64,000 nt of DNA from Paracoccaceae bacterium (GTDB lineage Bacteria; Pseudomonadota; Alphaproteobacteria; Rhodobacterales; Rhodobacteraceae), in the NCBI GenBank assembly GCA_020628545.1, contig JAHDEX010000002.1:48171-112170 (forward strand), in the 5' to 3' direction. Both the position numbers and the translations under genes were made by a program. The stretch's first letter is position 1. Each line of letters begins with the position of its first letter. Shown in pieces: positions 36,204-46,237 of this stretch. The notes below the pieces were generated by a model. That model saw nothing but the letters and a program-made list of their open reading frames with translations. It had not been told where the DNA came from and made no database searches.

Positions 36204-36659
36204 TTATCCGCCAGTGCCGCGTCGGTTTGCAATCTCTTGCTGGCGCAGCGGCATCTTGTCGATGGAGCGTGATATCTCGCGCACGTCCCAAGGGGCGGGC
36301 TTGCGGAAGGCGACACGCCCGTCTTTGCCGATCAAGGCGAGCATGAAAGACCGGGGTCGCAGCTTTTTGCGCAACTCCGACAGCGTGTCAGGGTCCGTGT
36401 CGGCTACGACAATCACATCGCGTTCGGCCAGCGCCTCGGCCCGGTCAGCGATTAGATCCATCTGTTCGATAAACAACGGGTCATTCTCGCCCCGGCCAAA
36501 GACCACCAGCGCGCGCAGCTGCCACTGCAGGTCGTCCAGCGCGACCTCATCGGTCGCAAAAACGCGGGTCGGTTCCTCCTGCCACGCCTCGACGGCGGTT
36601 TCTGCCGTTGCTGCGACAGGAGTGGCGGCCAAAGCCGCGAGAAGTGCCAATTTTTTCAT
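36204..36659 (-). CDS. DUF4174 domain protein, exported
   Basis: 151 residues, ATG at 36659 behind GAGGT. Signal peptide 1 to about 19 (cleavage after TATA). The mature region has the DUF4174 pattern: [29 protein letters not shown], then [16 protein letters not shown] and [10 protein letters not shown]. The fold is predicted to be thioredoxin-like without a redox CxxC. Periplasmic protein of unknown function. It is the only gene on the opposite strand between pccA and mcm. Confidence 0.82.
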   Translation of the reverse strand: MKKLALLAALAATPVAATAETAVEAWQEEPTRVFATDEVALDDLQWQLRALVVFGRGENDPLFIEQMDLIADRAEALAERDVIVVADTDPDTLSELRKKLRPRSFMLALIGKDGRVAFRKPAPWDVREISRSIDKMPLRQQEIANRRGTGG

Positions 36660-36734
36660 ACCTCAAGATATAGGGGCACGATTTGCGAAAGCGAAGAGCT
36701 TCGCACGTCTTTGTGCGCCAGAGCGGAGAGTAGG

Positions 36735-38861
36735 ATGACGACCAAAGACAAGTGGGCAGAGATTGCGGCGCAGGAATTGCGCGGCAAAGCCGTAGATGAC
36801 CTTACATGGGACACGCTGGAAGGCATTCCGGTGCAGCCGCTTTACACGGCTGACGACACGGCGAATTTGCCGCACATGGGCACGATCCCTGGCCAGCATC
36901 CTTACACGCGCGGTGTGAAGGCCACGATGTACGCGGGCCGCCCCTGGACGATCCGGCAGTATGCGGGTTTCTCAACCGCTGAAGAGTCAAATGCGTTTTA
37001 CCGCAAAGCGCTCGCCGCAGGGCAGCAGGGCGTTTCGGTCGCCTTCGATCTCGCAACGCACCGGGGTTATGACAGCGACCACGAACGCGTGGACGGCGAC
37101 GTCGGTAAGGCGGGTGTGGCGATTGATAGTGTTGAGGATATGAAGATCCTTTTCGACGGTATCCCGCTGGACAAGGTCTCTGTCTCGATGACGATGAACG
37201 GCGCGGTGATCCCGATCCTCGCCAACTTCATCGTCACGGGTGAAGAACAGGGCCACGACAAGTCTGTCCTCGCCGGCACCATTCAGAACGACATTCTCAA
37301 AGAGTTTATGGTGCGGAACACCTATGTGTATCCACCTGAAGCCTCGATGCGCATTATCGCGGATATCATTGGATATACAGCGGATTACATGCCAAAGTTC
37401 AATTCGATCTCGATCTCTGGTTACCATATGCAGGAGGCCGGGGCGAACCTTGTGCAGGAACTTGCTTTCACCATCGCGGACGGGCGTGAGTACGTGCGTA
37501 CCGCGATTGCGGCTGGCATGGATGTTGACAAATTCGCACCTCGGCTGTCGTTCTTTTTCGCTATCGGCATGAACTTCTTCATGGAAGCGGCGAAGCTACG
37601 TGCTGCGCGCCTCTTGTGGTCGCGGGTGATGGCAGAGTTCAATCCACAAAACCCCAAATCGTCCATGCTGCGCACCCACTGCCAGACCTCTGGCGTGTCC
37701 CTGCAGGAACAGGACCCATACAACAACGTCATCCGAACGGCATATGAGGCGATGTCGGCGGTTCTCGGCGGAACGCAGTCGTTGCACACCAACGCGCTCG
37801 ACGAAGCCATTGCCTTGCCGACCGATTTTTCCAGTCGAATAGCGCGCAATACACAGTTGATTTTGCAGGAAGAAACCGGTGTGACCAAAGTCGTCGACCC
37901 GCTTGCCGGGTCCTACTACGTCGAAAGCCTGACGCACGAGCTGGCCGAGCAAGCGTGGAAGCTGATCGAAGAAGTGGAAGAGATGGGCGGCATGACCAAG
38001 GCCGTCGGGTCCGGCATGCCAAAGCTGCGCATTGAAGAGACGGCTGCGCGTCGTCAGGCGATGATTGACCGAGGCACTGAAGTAATCGTCGGCGTGAACA
38101 AATACCGCAAAGACGAAGAAGAACCGATCGACATTCGTGACATCGACAATGCTGCGGTGCGGGCCGCGCAAATTGCACGGATCGAACAAGCGAAGGCAGA
38201 TCGCGACGCAGCCGCATGTCAGACGGCGCTGGATGAGGTCAGCCGTCGCGCAGCGGAAGGTGGCAACTTGCTGGAAGCAGCGGTCGAGGCCGCGCGGGCG
38301 CGGGCAACTGTGGGAGAGATATCCATGGCAATGGAAAAGGTATTCGGCCGTCACCGGGCTGAGGTAAAGACGCTCGCGGGCGTCTACGGCGCGGCCTACG
38401 AAGGTGATGAGGGCTTTGCCGCGATCCAAAAGTCGGTGGAAGACTTTGCCGAGGAAGAGGGACGCCGCCCGCGTATGCTCGTCGTCAAAATGGGACAGGA
38501 TGGTCATGACCGGGGCGCCAAAGTGATTGCGACCGCCTTTGCCGACATTGGTTTTGACGTGGACGTTGGGCCACTGTTCCAGACCCCCGCTGAGGCCGCG
38601 CAGGATGCGGTCGACAACGACGTGCATGTCATCGGCATCTCAAGCCAGGCGGCGGGTCACAAAACGCTCGCACCCAAGCTGGTCGCGGCGCTGAAAGACG
38701 CGGGCGCTGAGGACATCATCGTCATCTGCGGCGGCGTGATCCCACAGCAGGACTATCAGTTCCTTTACGACAATGGCGTGAAAGCGATCTTCGGTCCTGG
38801 GACGAACATCCCGAAAGCAGCGGAAGATATCTTGGGCCTGATCCGTGAGGCGCGTGGGTGA
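36735..38861 (+). CDS. mcm: Methylmalonyl-CoA mutase
   Basis: 708 residues from the ATG at 36735. N-terminal substrate barrel with [36 protein letters not shown] and [16 protein letters not shown]-terminal cobalamin domain with the DxHxxG motif (Asp589-His591-Gly594) and [11 protein letters not shown]. Single-polypeptide form. Adenosylcobalamin-dependent conversion of (R)-methylmalonyl-CoA to succinyl-CoA, the last step of propionate assimilation begun by PccAB. A TTTGCGAAA-like half-site and a GCGAAG-AG-CTTCGC hairpin (36691-36704) lie just upstream. The GTG of the next gene overlaps its stop. Confidence 0.96.
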   Translation: MTTKDKWAEIAAQELRGKAVDDLTWDTLEGIPVQPLYTADDTANLPHMGTIPGQHPYTRGVKATMYAGRPWTIRQYAGFSTAEESNAFYRKALAAGQQGVSVAFDLATHRGYDSDHERVDGDVGKAGVAIDSVEDMKILFDGIPLDKVSVSMTMNGAVIPILANFIVTGEEQGHDKSVLAGTIQNDILKEFMVRNTYVYPPEASMRIIADIIGYTADYMPKFNSISISGYHMQEAGANLVQELAFTIADGREYVRTAIAAGMDVDKFAPRLSFFFAIGMNFFMEAAKLRAARLLWSRVMAEFNPQNPKSSMLRTHCQTSGVSLQEQDPYNNVIRTAYEAMSAVLGGTQSLHTNALDEAIALPTDFSSRIARNTQLILQEETGVTKVVDPLAGSYYVESLTHELAEQAWKLIEEVEEMGGMTKAVGSGMPKLRIEETAARRQAMIDRGTEVIVGVNKYRKDEEEPIDIRDIDNAAVRAAQIARIEQAKADRDAAACQTALDEVSRRAAEGGNLLEAAVEAARARATVGEISMAMEKVFGRHRAEVKTLAGVYGAAYEGDEGFAAIQKSVEDFAEEEGRRPRMLVVKMGQDGHDRGAKVIATAFADIGFDVDVGPLFQTPAEAAQDAVDNDVHVIGISSQAAGHKTLAPKLVAALKDAGAEDIIVICGGVIPQQDYQFLYDNGVKAIFGPGTNIPKAAEDILGLIREARG

Positions 38862-39472
38862 AGGTCGCCCTCGATCACATTGCAGTTGCATGTGAAAATC
38901 TTGGTGACGGAGTCGCATGGATTGAAAAGACACTCGGTGTCACCATGCAGCCCGGCGGGCAGCACGCCCACTACGGCACGCATAACGCGCTGATGCATCT
39001 TGGCCCGAACCTTTACCTTGAGGTGATTGCAAAAGACCCGTCAGCGCCGCCAACCGGCCGCGCGACTTGGTTTGACCTCGACAGATTTTCAGGCCCCCCG
39101 CGCGTCGGAAATTGGTTGTGTCGCGCAGATGATCTCACGGCTCACTCCGCGATCACCGGCCCTGCCGTTGCACTCTCGCGCGGCACCCTCGCTTGGGAAA
39201 CGACCGTTCCGGACGACGGGTCATTGCCGATGGACGGCGGCTTTCCATCACTGATCCGATGGGCCACCGGCGCTATCCTGCCGCCAGACAAGCTATTGAA
39301 AACTGGCTGCGATCTGGTCAGCCTGATCGTCACACATCCGGAGGCCGACTGGCTGCGCGACACTTTGGAGATTGATGGTCCACCGGTCATCTTCGAAAAG
39401 GGCCCCATGGCGCTTTCCGCCCAGATCAACACGCCTAATGGGGTGCGACAGCTTGCCATCGCGAAAAACTGA
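38858..39472 (+). CDS. VOC / glyoxalase-like domain protein
   Basis: 204 residues from a GTG that overlaps the mcm stop (GTGA). Opening [25 protein letters not shown] with His7 and [20 protein letters not shown] with an in-line Glu are metal-site-like VOC features; the long insertion and C-terminal half resemble the Glyoxalase_3 group. Translational coupling to mcm invites a methylmalonyl-CoA epimerase role, but true epimerases are shorter (about 135-175 residues), so this is only a possibility. Confidence 0.75.
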   Translation: MKVALDHIAVACENLGDGVAWIEKTLGVTMQPGGQHAHYGTHNALMHLGPNLYLEVIAKDPSAPPTGRATWFDLDRFSGPPRVGNWLCRADDLTAHSAITGPAVALSRGTLAWETTVPDDGSLPMDGGFPSLIRWATGAILPPDKLLKTGCDLVSLIVTHPEADWLRDTLEIDGPPVIFEKGPMALSAQINTPNGVRQLAIAKN

Positions 39473-39539
39473 ACCGATCAGTTCAAAAAAGTTCAAATCC
39501 CATCTGACATCTTGGCAGGATTGCCGCTAATATAGCGAT

Positions 39540-40235
39540 ATGTCGATTTGGTCCCGCATTGCTGACGCGCTGTCTGCCCTGACTTCAGGTGAAGGGTTGT
39601 CTGCGGTCTTCGAAAAGCTGCGGGCCTCGCCAGACCGGACCGTTGCTTTCACGATTGCTGTCATCGCGCTTGGGGCCAAAATGGCCAAAGCAGATGGCCA
39701 TGTCACCCGCGATGAAGTGACCGCGTTCCGAGAGGTGTTTCACATCGCTGCCGAGGATGAGCCGCAGGCCGCCAAGGTCTTTAATCTTGCACGTCAGGAC
39801 ATTGCTGGTTTCGACGACTATGCCCGCCGGATCAAGGCGATGTACGGGGATGATGATGCCGCCCTGTGCGATCTGATCGAAGGTCTCTTCCACATCGCGA
39901 TGGCCGACGGAGAGTATCACCCGAACGAGAATATCTTCCTTGAAGAAGTTGCGTCGATCTTTGGGTTTGACCATCGCCGTTTTACGCGCATTCGGGCGCA
40001 ATTTGTCCCTGATGCAGAACGCGATCCTTACGACGTGCTCGCCGTCTCGCCCGACGCGGACTTGGCCACAATACGTGCCGCTTGGCGCAAGCGCGTGCGT
40101 GAAAGCCATCCCGATCAGATTCGCGCGCGGGGCGTCCCGGAAGAAGCCGTAAAAATGGCTGAGGCGCGGATGGTGGCTGTGAATCTTGCATGGGAACAGA
40201 TCAACGAAATGCGCAAGACGGTTGAGCCTGCATGA
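39540..40235 (+). CDS. TerB-DnaJ domain protein (DjlA-like)
   Basis: 231 residues. A TerB-like helical domain at about 25-150 (two repeats with KADGHVTRDEV and MADGEYHPNENIF) is followed by a C-terminal J domain (162-230, DPYDVLAVSPDADLATIRAAWRK) with the HPD tripeptide at 190-192. Unlike E. coli DjlA there is no N-terminal membrane anchor. Probably a DnaK co-chaperone. Its stop overlaps the next start (ATGA). Confidence 0.87.
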   Translation: MSIWSRIADALSALTSGEGLSAVFEKLRASPDRTVAFTIAVIALGAKMAKADGHVTRDEVTAFREVFHIAAEDEPQAAKVFNLARQDIAGFDDYARRIKAMYGDDDAALCDLIEGLFHIAMADGEYHPNENIFLEEVASIFGFDHRRFTRIRAQFVPDAERDPYDVLAVSPDADLATIRAAWRKRVRESHPDQIRARGVPEEAVKMAEARMVAVNLAWEQINEMRKTVEPA

Positions 40236-41275
40236 CAACCGCACTGCGGCTCGCGACGTATAATGTGGAGTGGTTCAATACACTCTTTAATGACGCGGGT
40301 GACTTGATCGACGATGGCAGTTGGTCCGCCCGGTGGAATGTCACGAAAGCAGACCAGACAGCCGCACTTGGTGCGGTCTTCCAGGCACTCGACGCGGATG
40401 GCGTCATGGTGATCGAAGCACCCGACACCAGCCGCAGGCGACAAGGGTCCGTGGCTTTGGCGAACTTCGCGGAGCGCTACGGCCTGCGCGCACGGGCGGT
40501 TGTAATGGGGTTCGCAAACGACACCCAGCAAGAGATCGCCTTTCTTTACGATCCGGACGTCATCACCGCGGTCCACGATCCCATCGGTGATCTGTCCACC
40601 GCAAGTCCCGCGCCCCGCTTTGACGCAGAATTGCGGATTGATCTGGACACTGATGCCGCACTCGACATCGTCAAATGGTCAAAGCCGCCCCTGGAGGTCA
40701 AAATCGAAGCGCACGGCCAGATGCTGAGACTGATCGGTGTTCACGCCAAATCCAAGGCCCCGCATGGCGCAGGTAACGATGCCGAAGCCACGCGGATCGC
40801 GATTGAGAACCGGCGCAAACAACTTGCCCAATGCATCTGGCTGCGCCAGCGCGTGAACCAACACATGGACGCGGGTGATGATCTGATTGTTATGGGGGAC
40901 TTTAACGACGGGCCGGGGCTGGACGAATTCGAGAAGCTTTTTGGCAAATCGGGGATTGAGGTGGTGCTGGGGGAGGATGACGCGACCCAACTTTACGACC
41001 CGCACGCCGCACAGGTGCTCAGCCGCCGCATTGCCGCCGTGCCGGCCACCGCGCGCTTTGCCAAACGCAACGGGACCTTCCTGAACGCGCTTCTTGACTA
41101 CGTGATGGTATCGCGCGACGTCCGCGCAGCAGGGCCGACCTGGCAGATATGGCACCCCTTTGACCATCAGGAATGCTACGCAAACGTCGCCTTACGCGAG
41201 GCGCTTTTGATGGCGTCTGACCACTTCCCTGTCAGCCTCACTTTGCCGATGCCATTTGGGAATTCATATAGCTGA
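40232..41275 (+). CDS. Endonuclease/exonuclease/phosphatase family protein
   Basis: 347 residues, no signal peptide. EEP-fold motifs in order: RLATYNVEWF (6-15), metal Glu62, His171 in GVHAKSKAPHG, Asp223 and Asn225 in VMGDFNDGPG, and the catalytic SDHFP (329-333). All key residues are intact, so it should be an active metal-dependent phosphodiesterase or nuclease; the substrate is unknown. Coupled to the TerB-DnaJ gene by a 4-base overlap. Confidence 0.85.
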   Translation: MTTALRLATYNVEWFNTLFNDAGDLIDDGSWSARWNVTKADQTAALGAVFQALDADGVMVIEAPDTSRRRQGSVALANFAERYGLRARAVVMGFANDTQQEIAFLYDPDVITAVHDPIGDLSTASPAPRFDAELRIDLDTDAALDIVKWSKPPLEVKIEAHGQMLRLIGVHAKSKAPHGAGNDAEATRIAIENRRKQLAQCIWLRQRVNQHMDAGDDLIVMGDFNDGPGLDEFEKLFGKSGIEVVLGEDDATQLYDPHAAQVLSRRIAAVPATARFAKRNGTFLNALLDYVMVSRDVRAAGPTWQIWHPFDHQECYANVALREALLMASDHFPVSLTLPMPFGNSYS

Positions 41276-41290
41276 CCCTATATAGGGGTC

Positions 41291-41674
41291 ATGAAACAGA
41301 TCCTGATCTCCGCTTTTGCGCTTTCCCTCACCATGACGCCTGCCGCTGCGCAGGACGATACCACTGGTGAGGTCTCCGAAGGCATGAACCTCATGGAAGA
41401 GGGGGCCAAACTGCTTTTACGTGGCCTTCTCAATGAGATGGACCCTGCAATTGAAGAACTGCGCGACCTCGCGGATGAGATTGGTCCGCAGATGCAGCTG
41501 TTTGCGGAAGAGATGGGACCGGCCTTCGCTGAACTGATGGCGCAGGTGGATGACTTGCGGAATTATGAGCCGCCAGAGCTTTTGCCGAACGGCGACATCA
41601 TCATTCGCAGACGCGATGTCGCGCCCGATTTTGTGCCGCAGATCGACGATGATACTGGTGACGTGGAACTTTAG
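41291..41674 (+). CDS. Small exported acidic helical protein
   Basis: 127 residues. Signal peptide 1-20 (cleavage after PAAA). The mature part is acidic and helical with heptad-like repeats (MNLMEEGAKLLLRGLLNEMDPAIEEL, EIGPQMQLFAEEMGPAFAELM), suggesting an amphipathic coiled coil, then PPELLPNGDIIIRRR. There is no Walker motif. I believe homologues in Rhodobacteraceae are sometimes labelled AAA ATPase; nothing in this sequence supports that. Periplasmic, function unknown. It is convergent with ppx, 9 bp apart. Confidence 0.7.
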   Translation: MKQILISAFALSLTMTPAAAQDDTTGEVSEGMNLMEEGAKLLLRGLLNEMDPAIEELRDLADEIGPQMQLFAEEMGPAFAELMAQVDDLRNYEPPELLPNGDIIIRRRDVAPDFVPQIDDDTGDVEL

Positions 41675-41683
41675 GGCGCAAGG

Positions 41684-43264
41684 CTAGGCTGATGTTGCCT
41701 TCCTTGATCGCTTCTTTGCAAAACTGACCTGTCCAGTCGCGGCAAGTGCCGCGGCAAGCGCGTTGAACCGCGACTCTGCGACTTCGCCAAACAGCGGCTC
41801 GGCCTCAGCGTTGAGTTTCAAAATCAACTCACTGCTTTTCTTCTTCCACTTTAATGTCCCGGGTGCTTCTCCGGCATCAACCCAAAGCATCGCCCCAAGT
41901 CGCATGGCGCGGCCGAGGATCTCTGCTTCGGCGACCTCTGCATCAGTCAGCATTTCCAACAAAGGTCCAAACCGCTCTCGGTTCGGCTTGGACGAATAGC
42001 GATACATCAGCGCCAGACCAAGGAAGACACGTTCCTGATGCTTCAATCCGCCAAGGTTCGCCCGTGTTGCGTTGTCAAAGGTGACTTCAGCGCGGTAGTC
42101 GGGATGCGCCCGCCAACTGACGTCATGCAAGAGGCACGCCGCTTTCACGATCCGTTTGCGTTGCCAGTTGAGGCGCGGGAACAGCGGCTGAACGAAGTCA
42201 TAGAGAACGCGGCCAAAACCGGGAAGGCGCGCATCCTTGTCTTCGGCAAAGCGACAGGCTTCGATCAGCGGATCCCTTTCGCGTAGTTCTTTTGGCATCT
42301 GCTCATACAACATGCCTTCGCGAATACCGTAGGATGATACGGTGATGTCCTTCGGCTTGAACTGGCGGACCAGCTCTTTCAGGACAATCGTCGCAATGGG
42401 CACAAGCGACATGCGGCTGTCCGAGATGTTGCAGCGCCCGCGCAATTCTTGCAGGTCTGACGTGCGGATGTATTCAGCGGTTTTCGAAATGCGCCGGGCT
42501 GTCATTCGGTACTCGTGCAAGACCGTCAGGGGGTAATCGCGCCGGTCCATATCCACCCGCGCAATTGCCCGCCAAGAGCCGCCGACAAGGAACAGGCGTT
42601 GGCCTGTGAGGCCACCCATTTCGGAATGGAGGTCCTGGATCACCTCGCGCACATGGGCCTTGATGGCTTTGCGTCCACCCTTGATCTCGCGCAGTTTGAG
42701 CGGGCCAAGCGCCGATGTGACACGCTTGCCCACGCGCCCCTCTGCAAGGTCCGCCAACTCCATCGATGACCCGCCGATGTCGCAGACAAGCCCGTAAGAG
42801 CCGGGCCACCCGAGCAGAACGCCCTGTGCTGACAGGCGCGCCTCTTCCTTGCCATCAATGATCCAGATCTTGATACCAGTTTCCTGCAGCACATCATCGC
42901 GAAAGGCCTGACCATCCGCAGCGTCACGTACCGCGGCAGTGGCCACCGCGGTCAGCGGTGAAATTCCCATACTGTCAGCAAGGGCTGCAAAGCGCCGAAT
43001 GGCCGACAAAGCACGTTTGCGCCCTTCCGGGTTCAAAATGCCTGTTTCAGACAATCCCGCGCCAAGCGCGCACATGATCTTTTCATTGTAGAAATAGGCA
43101 GGTGATCGCGCCGCACCATCGAACACCACAAGGCGGACAGAGTTCGACCCGACATCAATCACCCCAACGCGACCAAGGCCCATGGCGGCTGCATCCGCAA
43201 AAAGCGGGCGGCCAAAGCCTCCCCAATCCGTGGCGTCCACGTTGTTTTCAGCCAATGATGTCAT
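41684..43264 (-). CDS. ppx: Ppx/GppA family exopolyphosphatase
   Basis: 526 residues from the ATG at 43264 (GGGAGA upstream). ASKHA-type phosphatase: GVIDVGSNSVRLVVFDG, YNEKIMCALGAGL, the GxSME motif in DIGGSSMELADL, and a C-terminal HD-like helical domain (ACLLHDVSWRAHPDYRAE). Hydrolyses polyphosphate end phosphates, or pppGpp in GppA. It is paired with ppk directly upstream (65-bp gap, same strand), which supports a polyphosphate role. Confidence 0.92.
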   Translation of the reverse strand: MTSLAENNVDATDWGGFGRPLFADAAAMGLGRVGVIDVGSNSVRLVVFDGAARSPAYFYNEKIMCALGAGLSETGILNPEGRKRALSAIRRFAALADSMGISPLTAVATAAVRDAADGQAFRDDVLQETGIKIWIIDGKEEARLSAQGVLLGWPGSYGLVCDIGGSSMELADLAEGRVGKRVTSALGPLKLREIKGGRKAIKAHVREVIQDLHSEMGGLTGQRLFLVGGSWRAIARVDMDRRDYPLTVLHEYRMTARRISKTAEYIRTSDLQELRGRCNISDSRMSLVPIATIVLKELVRQFKPKDITVSSYGIREGMLYEQMPKELRERDPLIEACRFAEDKDARLPGFGRVLYDFVQPLFPRLNWQRKRIVKAACLLHDVSWRAHPDYRAEVTFDNATRANLGGLKHQERVFLGLALMYRYSSKPNRERFGPLLEMLTDAEVAEAEILGRAMRLGAMLWVDAGEAPGTLKWKKKSSELILKLNAEAEPLFGEVAESRFNALAAALAATGQVSFAKKRSRKATSA

Positions 43265-43329
43265 GCTGTCTCCCGTCACCTGCGACGCACCTTGTGCGAG
43301 GTGTGTGATTGAGTCAATTGCGCCGGGGT

Positions 43330-45507
43330 TTAGCTGGCGTCATCTTCTGTGTGCGTCAGTTGCGGAACGTCAGACGCACCGGCGGACCCACGCCCGGACA
43401 GTGATGGGTTCTCCATAAAGAACCGATGGCAATTAAATGCGAACTCACCCTCCGGAACCTCATGCCGCTCAAAGTTGCCATCGGGCTTCATCACCCAGCT
43501 TTGGGCCACGTCCCGCAAATTTGCGGCCATGACTTGGCTTACGATCTGGGCCTTCACGGTGTTGTTCTTGATCTCGACAAGGGTTTCGACACGCCGGTTG
43601 AGGTTCCGGCTCATCCAGTCGGCCGAAGAGATATAGACGCGCGCTTTTTTTGACGGCAGCGCGTGGCCATTGCCAAAGCACACGATGCGAGAGTGTTCGA
43701 GGAACCGCCCCACGATAGATTTCACCCGAATATTTTCGGACAATCCCTTCACACCTGGTCGCAATCCGCAGATGCCGCGGATCACCAGACTGATCTGAAC
43801 ACCCGCTTGCGAGGCCCGGTAGAGCGCGTCCACAACATCACTTTCAATGAGCGAATTCATCTTCGCCCAGATCGTCGCGGGCTTGCCCGCTTTCGCAAAG
43901 GCAATCTCATCGTCGATCCGATCAAGTAGCGTTTTCTTCAACGTGCTCGGCGAGATTGCAAGGTTTTCAAGCTCAACCGGTTGGGCATACCCGGACAGGT
44001 AATTGAAGACCTTCGTCGCATCACGTCCCAGCTTCTTGTCGCAGGTGAAAAAGCTCAGATCCGTGTAAACGCGGGCAGTGATCGGATGGTAGTTACCCGT
44101 GCCAAAATGCGTGTAGGTCACCAGCGTGTCACCTTCGCGCCGGACCACGGTGCTGATCTTGGCATGGGTCTTGTAGTTGAGAAAACCGTAAACGACATGC
44201 GCGCCAGAGCGTTCCAGTCGCCGAGACTGGCGGATGTTGGCCGCTTCATCAAAACGCGCCTTCAATTCGACGAGCGCAGTCACCGATTTGCCTTCCTCTG
44301 CCGCTTCGCAAAGCGCTTCGACAATCGGCGAATTGCGGGATGTCCGGTACAATGTCTGTTTGATCGCAACAACGTCGGGGTCACGTGCGGCCTGGCGTAG
44401 GAAACGTACGACCATGTCAAAAGTCTCGTAAGGATGGTGCAGCAGCATATCCTTTTGACTGATCGCTGCGAACATATCGCCTTCATGGTCCTGCACCCGT
44501 TCCGGAACACGTGGGGTAAAGCTGGGCCAGAGCAAATCTGCGCGGTCTTCAAGAACAAGTTCATTCAGGTCCGCGATCCCGATCAGGCCCGTCACTTCCA
44601 TCGTCTCCGCAGGCGACAAGCGCAATTCGGACATGATGAAGGACTTTAGTGTCTCCGGTGCATCCGCTTGGATCTTCAGCCTGACAACCTCGCCCCGCTT
44701 GCGTCGCTTCAAGGCGGTCTCAAACTCCCGCACCAGGTCCTCGGCCTCTTCCTCCACTTCAAGGTCGCTATCCCGCAAAACACGAAACGCGCCGTGACCC
44801 TTCAGTTTGTAGCCCGGGAAAAGCGTGTCGACGTAAGTCAGCAACAGTTCTTCCAATGGCAAGAAGCGATGACCGCTTTCCGCAGGAAGCGCCACAAACC
44901 GGTCGATCTGTGCAGGCACCGGCAGAAGTGCCCGCAACGCGCGCTTGTCATTCGCACGTTCCATCTGCAGGGCAAGCACAAATCCCTCGTTTGGAATAAA
45001 CGGAAAAGGATGAGCCGGGTCGATCGCGAGGGGCGACAGGACCGGGAACACCTGATCCAGGAAGACGTCCTCAAGAAACGCCAGATCTTCTTTCGTCAAT
45101 CGATCGCGCGTGACGATGTGGATGTCCTGCTCTGCCATCTCTTGGATCAACGTCGCGAAGACTTCCTGCTGCCGGGCCATCAGCTTGCGGGCATTCAGAT
45201 CAATCAGGCTGAGTTGTTCTGCAGGCGTGCGCCCGTCAATACTGGGCGTCGTGATTCCGCCCAAAGCTAATTCGCGCAAACCGGCCACGCGGACGGTATA
45301 GAATTCATCAAGGTTCGTTGCTGAGATCGACAGGAACCGTAGCCGTTCAAGCAGTGGCACTTTGGGGTTCTCAGCCTCTTCAAGCACCCGGTTGTTAAAG
45401 CCCAGCCAGCTCAACTCCCTATTGACGAAACGCGCGGGTGTCGCCTGATCAAAGTCGAGCGTTTGCGGCTCCGGGAAGGGGCCGGACAGGAAGTCAGCTT
45501 GCATCAT
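43330..45507 (-). CDS. ppk: Polyphosphate kinase 1
   Basis: 725 residues. N-terminal helical domain ([20 protein letters not shown]), head domain, and two phospholipase-D-like halves. The phosphorylated histidine is His467 in [14 protein letters not shown]-site residues are in [11 protein letters not shown] and [19 protein letters not shown]. Makes polyphosphate from ATP reversibly. Forms a ppk-ppx operon; both directions of polyphosphate turnover are thus co-expressed. Confidence 0.96.
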   Translation of the reverse strand: MMQADFLSGPFPEPQTLDFDQATPARFVNRELSWLGFNNRVLEEAENPKVPLLERLRFLSISATNLDEFYTVRVAGLRELALGGITTPSIDGRTPAEQLSLIDLNARKLMARQQEVFATLIQEMAEQDIHIVTRDRLTKEDLAFLEDVFLDQVFPVLSPLAIDPAHPFPFIPNEGFVLALQMERANDKRALRALLPVPAQIDRFVALPAESGHRFLPLEELLLTYVDTLFPGYKLKGHGAFRVLRDSDLEVEEEAEDLVREFETALKRRKRGEVVRLKIQADAPETLKSFIMSELRLSPAETMEVTGLIGIADLNELVLEDRADLLWPSFTPRVPERVQDHEGDMFAAISQKDMLLHHPYETFDMVVRFLRQAARDPDVVAIKQTLYRTSRNSPIVEALCEAAEEGKSVTALVELKARFDEAANIRQSRRLERSGAHVVYGFLNYKTHAKISTVVRREGDTLVTYTHFGTGNYHPITARVYTDLSFFTCDKKLGRDATKVFNYLSGYAQPVELENLAISPSTLKKTLLDRIDDEIAFAKAGKPATIWAKMNSLIESDVVDALYRASQAGVQISLVIRGICGLRPGVKGLSENIRVKSIVGRFLEHSRIVCFGNGHALPSKKARVYISSADWMSRNLNRRVETLVEIKNNTVKAQIVSQVMAANLRDVAQSWVMKPDGNFERHEVPEGEFAFNCHRFFMENPSLSGRGSAGASDVPQLTHTEDDAS

Positions 45508-45568
45508 GGCTCTCGGGTAACGTCAAAAGACAACGCAATTATGACGCGGCAGGGAAAGGCCTGCAAGT

Positions 45569-46237
45569 TCAGTCGGTTGAATTCAGCGTAGCCAGAACGT
45601 CATGGGCGAGGCGGACGTTGATCTTGCGCTTGTCCCGCAGTGCCGCCTCGTCCAGCGCAACAACGACACGCTCCGCCGCGGCGAATGTGCGTTCGATGCG
45701 TTGCGACAGATACGCGGGCAGGTCGGGTGCATAGCGCAGCTGCCGGTCGGCGAGGAGCTTCATGATGATCGCCATCAGAAGCTCATCATCCGGATTGCCA
45801 ATTGTCGCTGGCGTGGTCGCCTGCATGCGACTGGCAAGATCAGGCAAGGTCAGCAACCAGCGTGCAGGCGCCGTCTTTGCCGTAATCAACAAGGGCAGCC
45901 GGGTTTGCGCCATGTGGTTGTGCAGATGAAACAGGATGGTTTCGCCGTCCGGCGTCAGCCCCTCGGCGTCTTCTACGACGATGGCCGTGTCCGGGTGTTG
46001 ATCCGCTTCCGTCAGATCCGCGGCGTCAAGGATCCGCGCGCCATTCTGGCTGGCAAAAATACGGGCCAGGTGGCTTTTACCCGCGCCTTCAGGGCCATTC
46101 AAAATCAGCTTGCGATCAGGCCAGCCGTCGGGATGCACGACCATCGTGTAAGCCGCAGCATTCGCCTGCGACACGAAGTACTCGCCCGCCGAGAGGGCAA
46201 CGCCCGCTGGCAAATCAAAAGTCAGTTGCTCTGCCAT
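45569..46237 (-). CDS. DnaA-like AAA protein (Hda/HdaA family)
   Basis: 222 residues, ATG at 46237 overlapping the stop of the permease gene upstream (TGATG). The start MAEQLTFDLP resembles the QLxLP clamp-binding peptide of Hda. Walker A GPEGAGKS (48-55), Walker B-like TAIVVEDAEG, sensor-1-like LLITAKTAPARW, then a helical lid; the DnaA DNA-binding domain is missing. Expected to stimulate DnaA-ATP hydrolysis with the replication clamp. Pairing with a PerM-type permease is a common alphaproteobacterial arrangement. Confidence 0.88.
   Translation of the reverse strand: MAEQLTFDLPAGVALSAGEYFVSQANAAAYTMVVHPDGWPDRKLILNGPEGAGKSHLARIFASQNGARILDAADLTEADQHPDTAIVVEDAEGLTPDGETILFHLHNHMAQTRLPLLITAKTAPARWLLTLPDLASRMQATTPATIGNPDDELLMAIIMKLLADRQLRYAPDLPAYLSQRIERTFAAAERVVVALDEAALRDKRKINVRLAHDVLATLNSTD

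Noticed and set aside
37596..38627. 343-codon minus-strand frame opposite mcm
   Set aside because: Shadow of methylmalonyl-CoA mutase; no start signal or recognisable motif.
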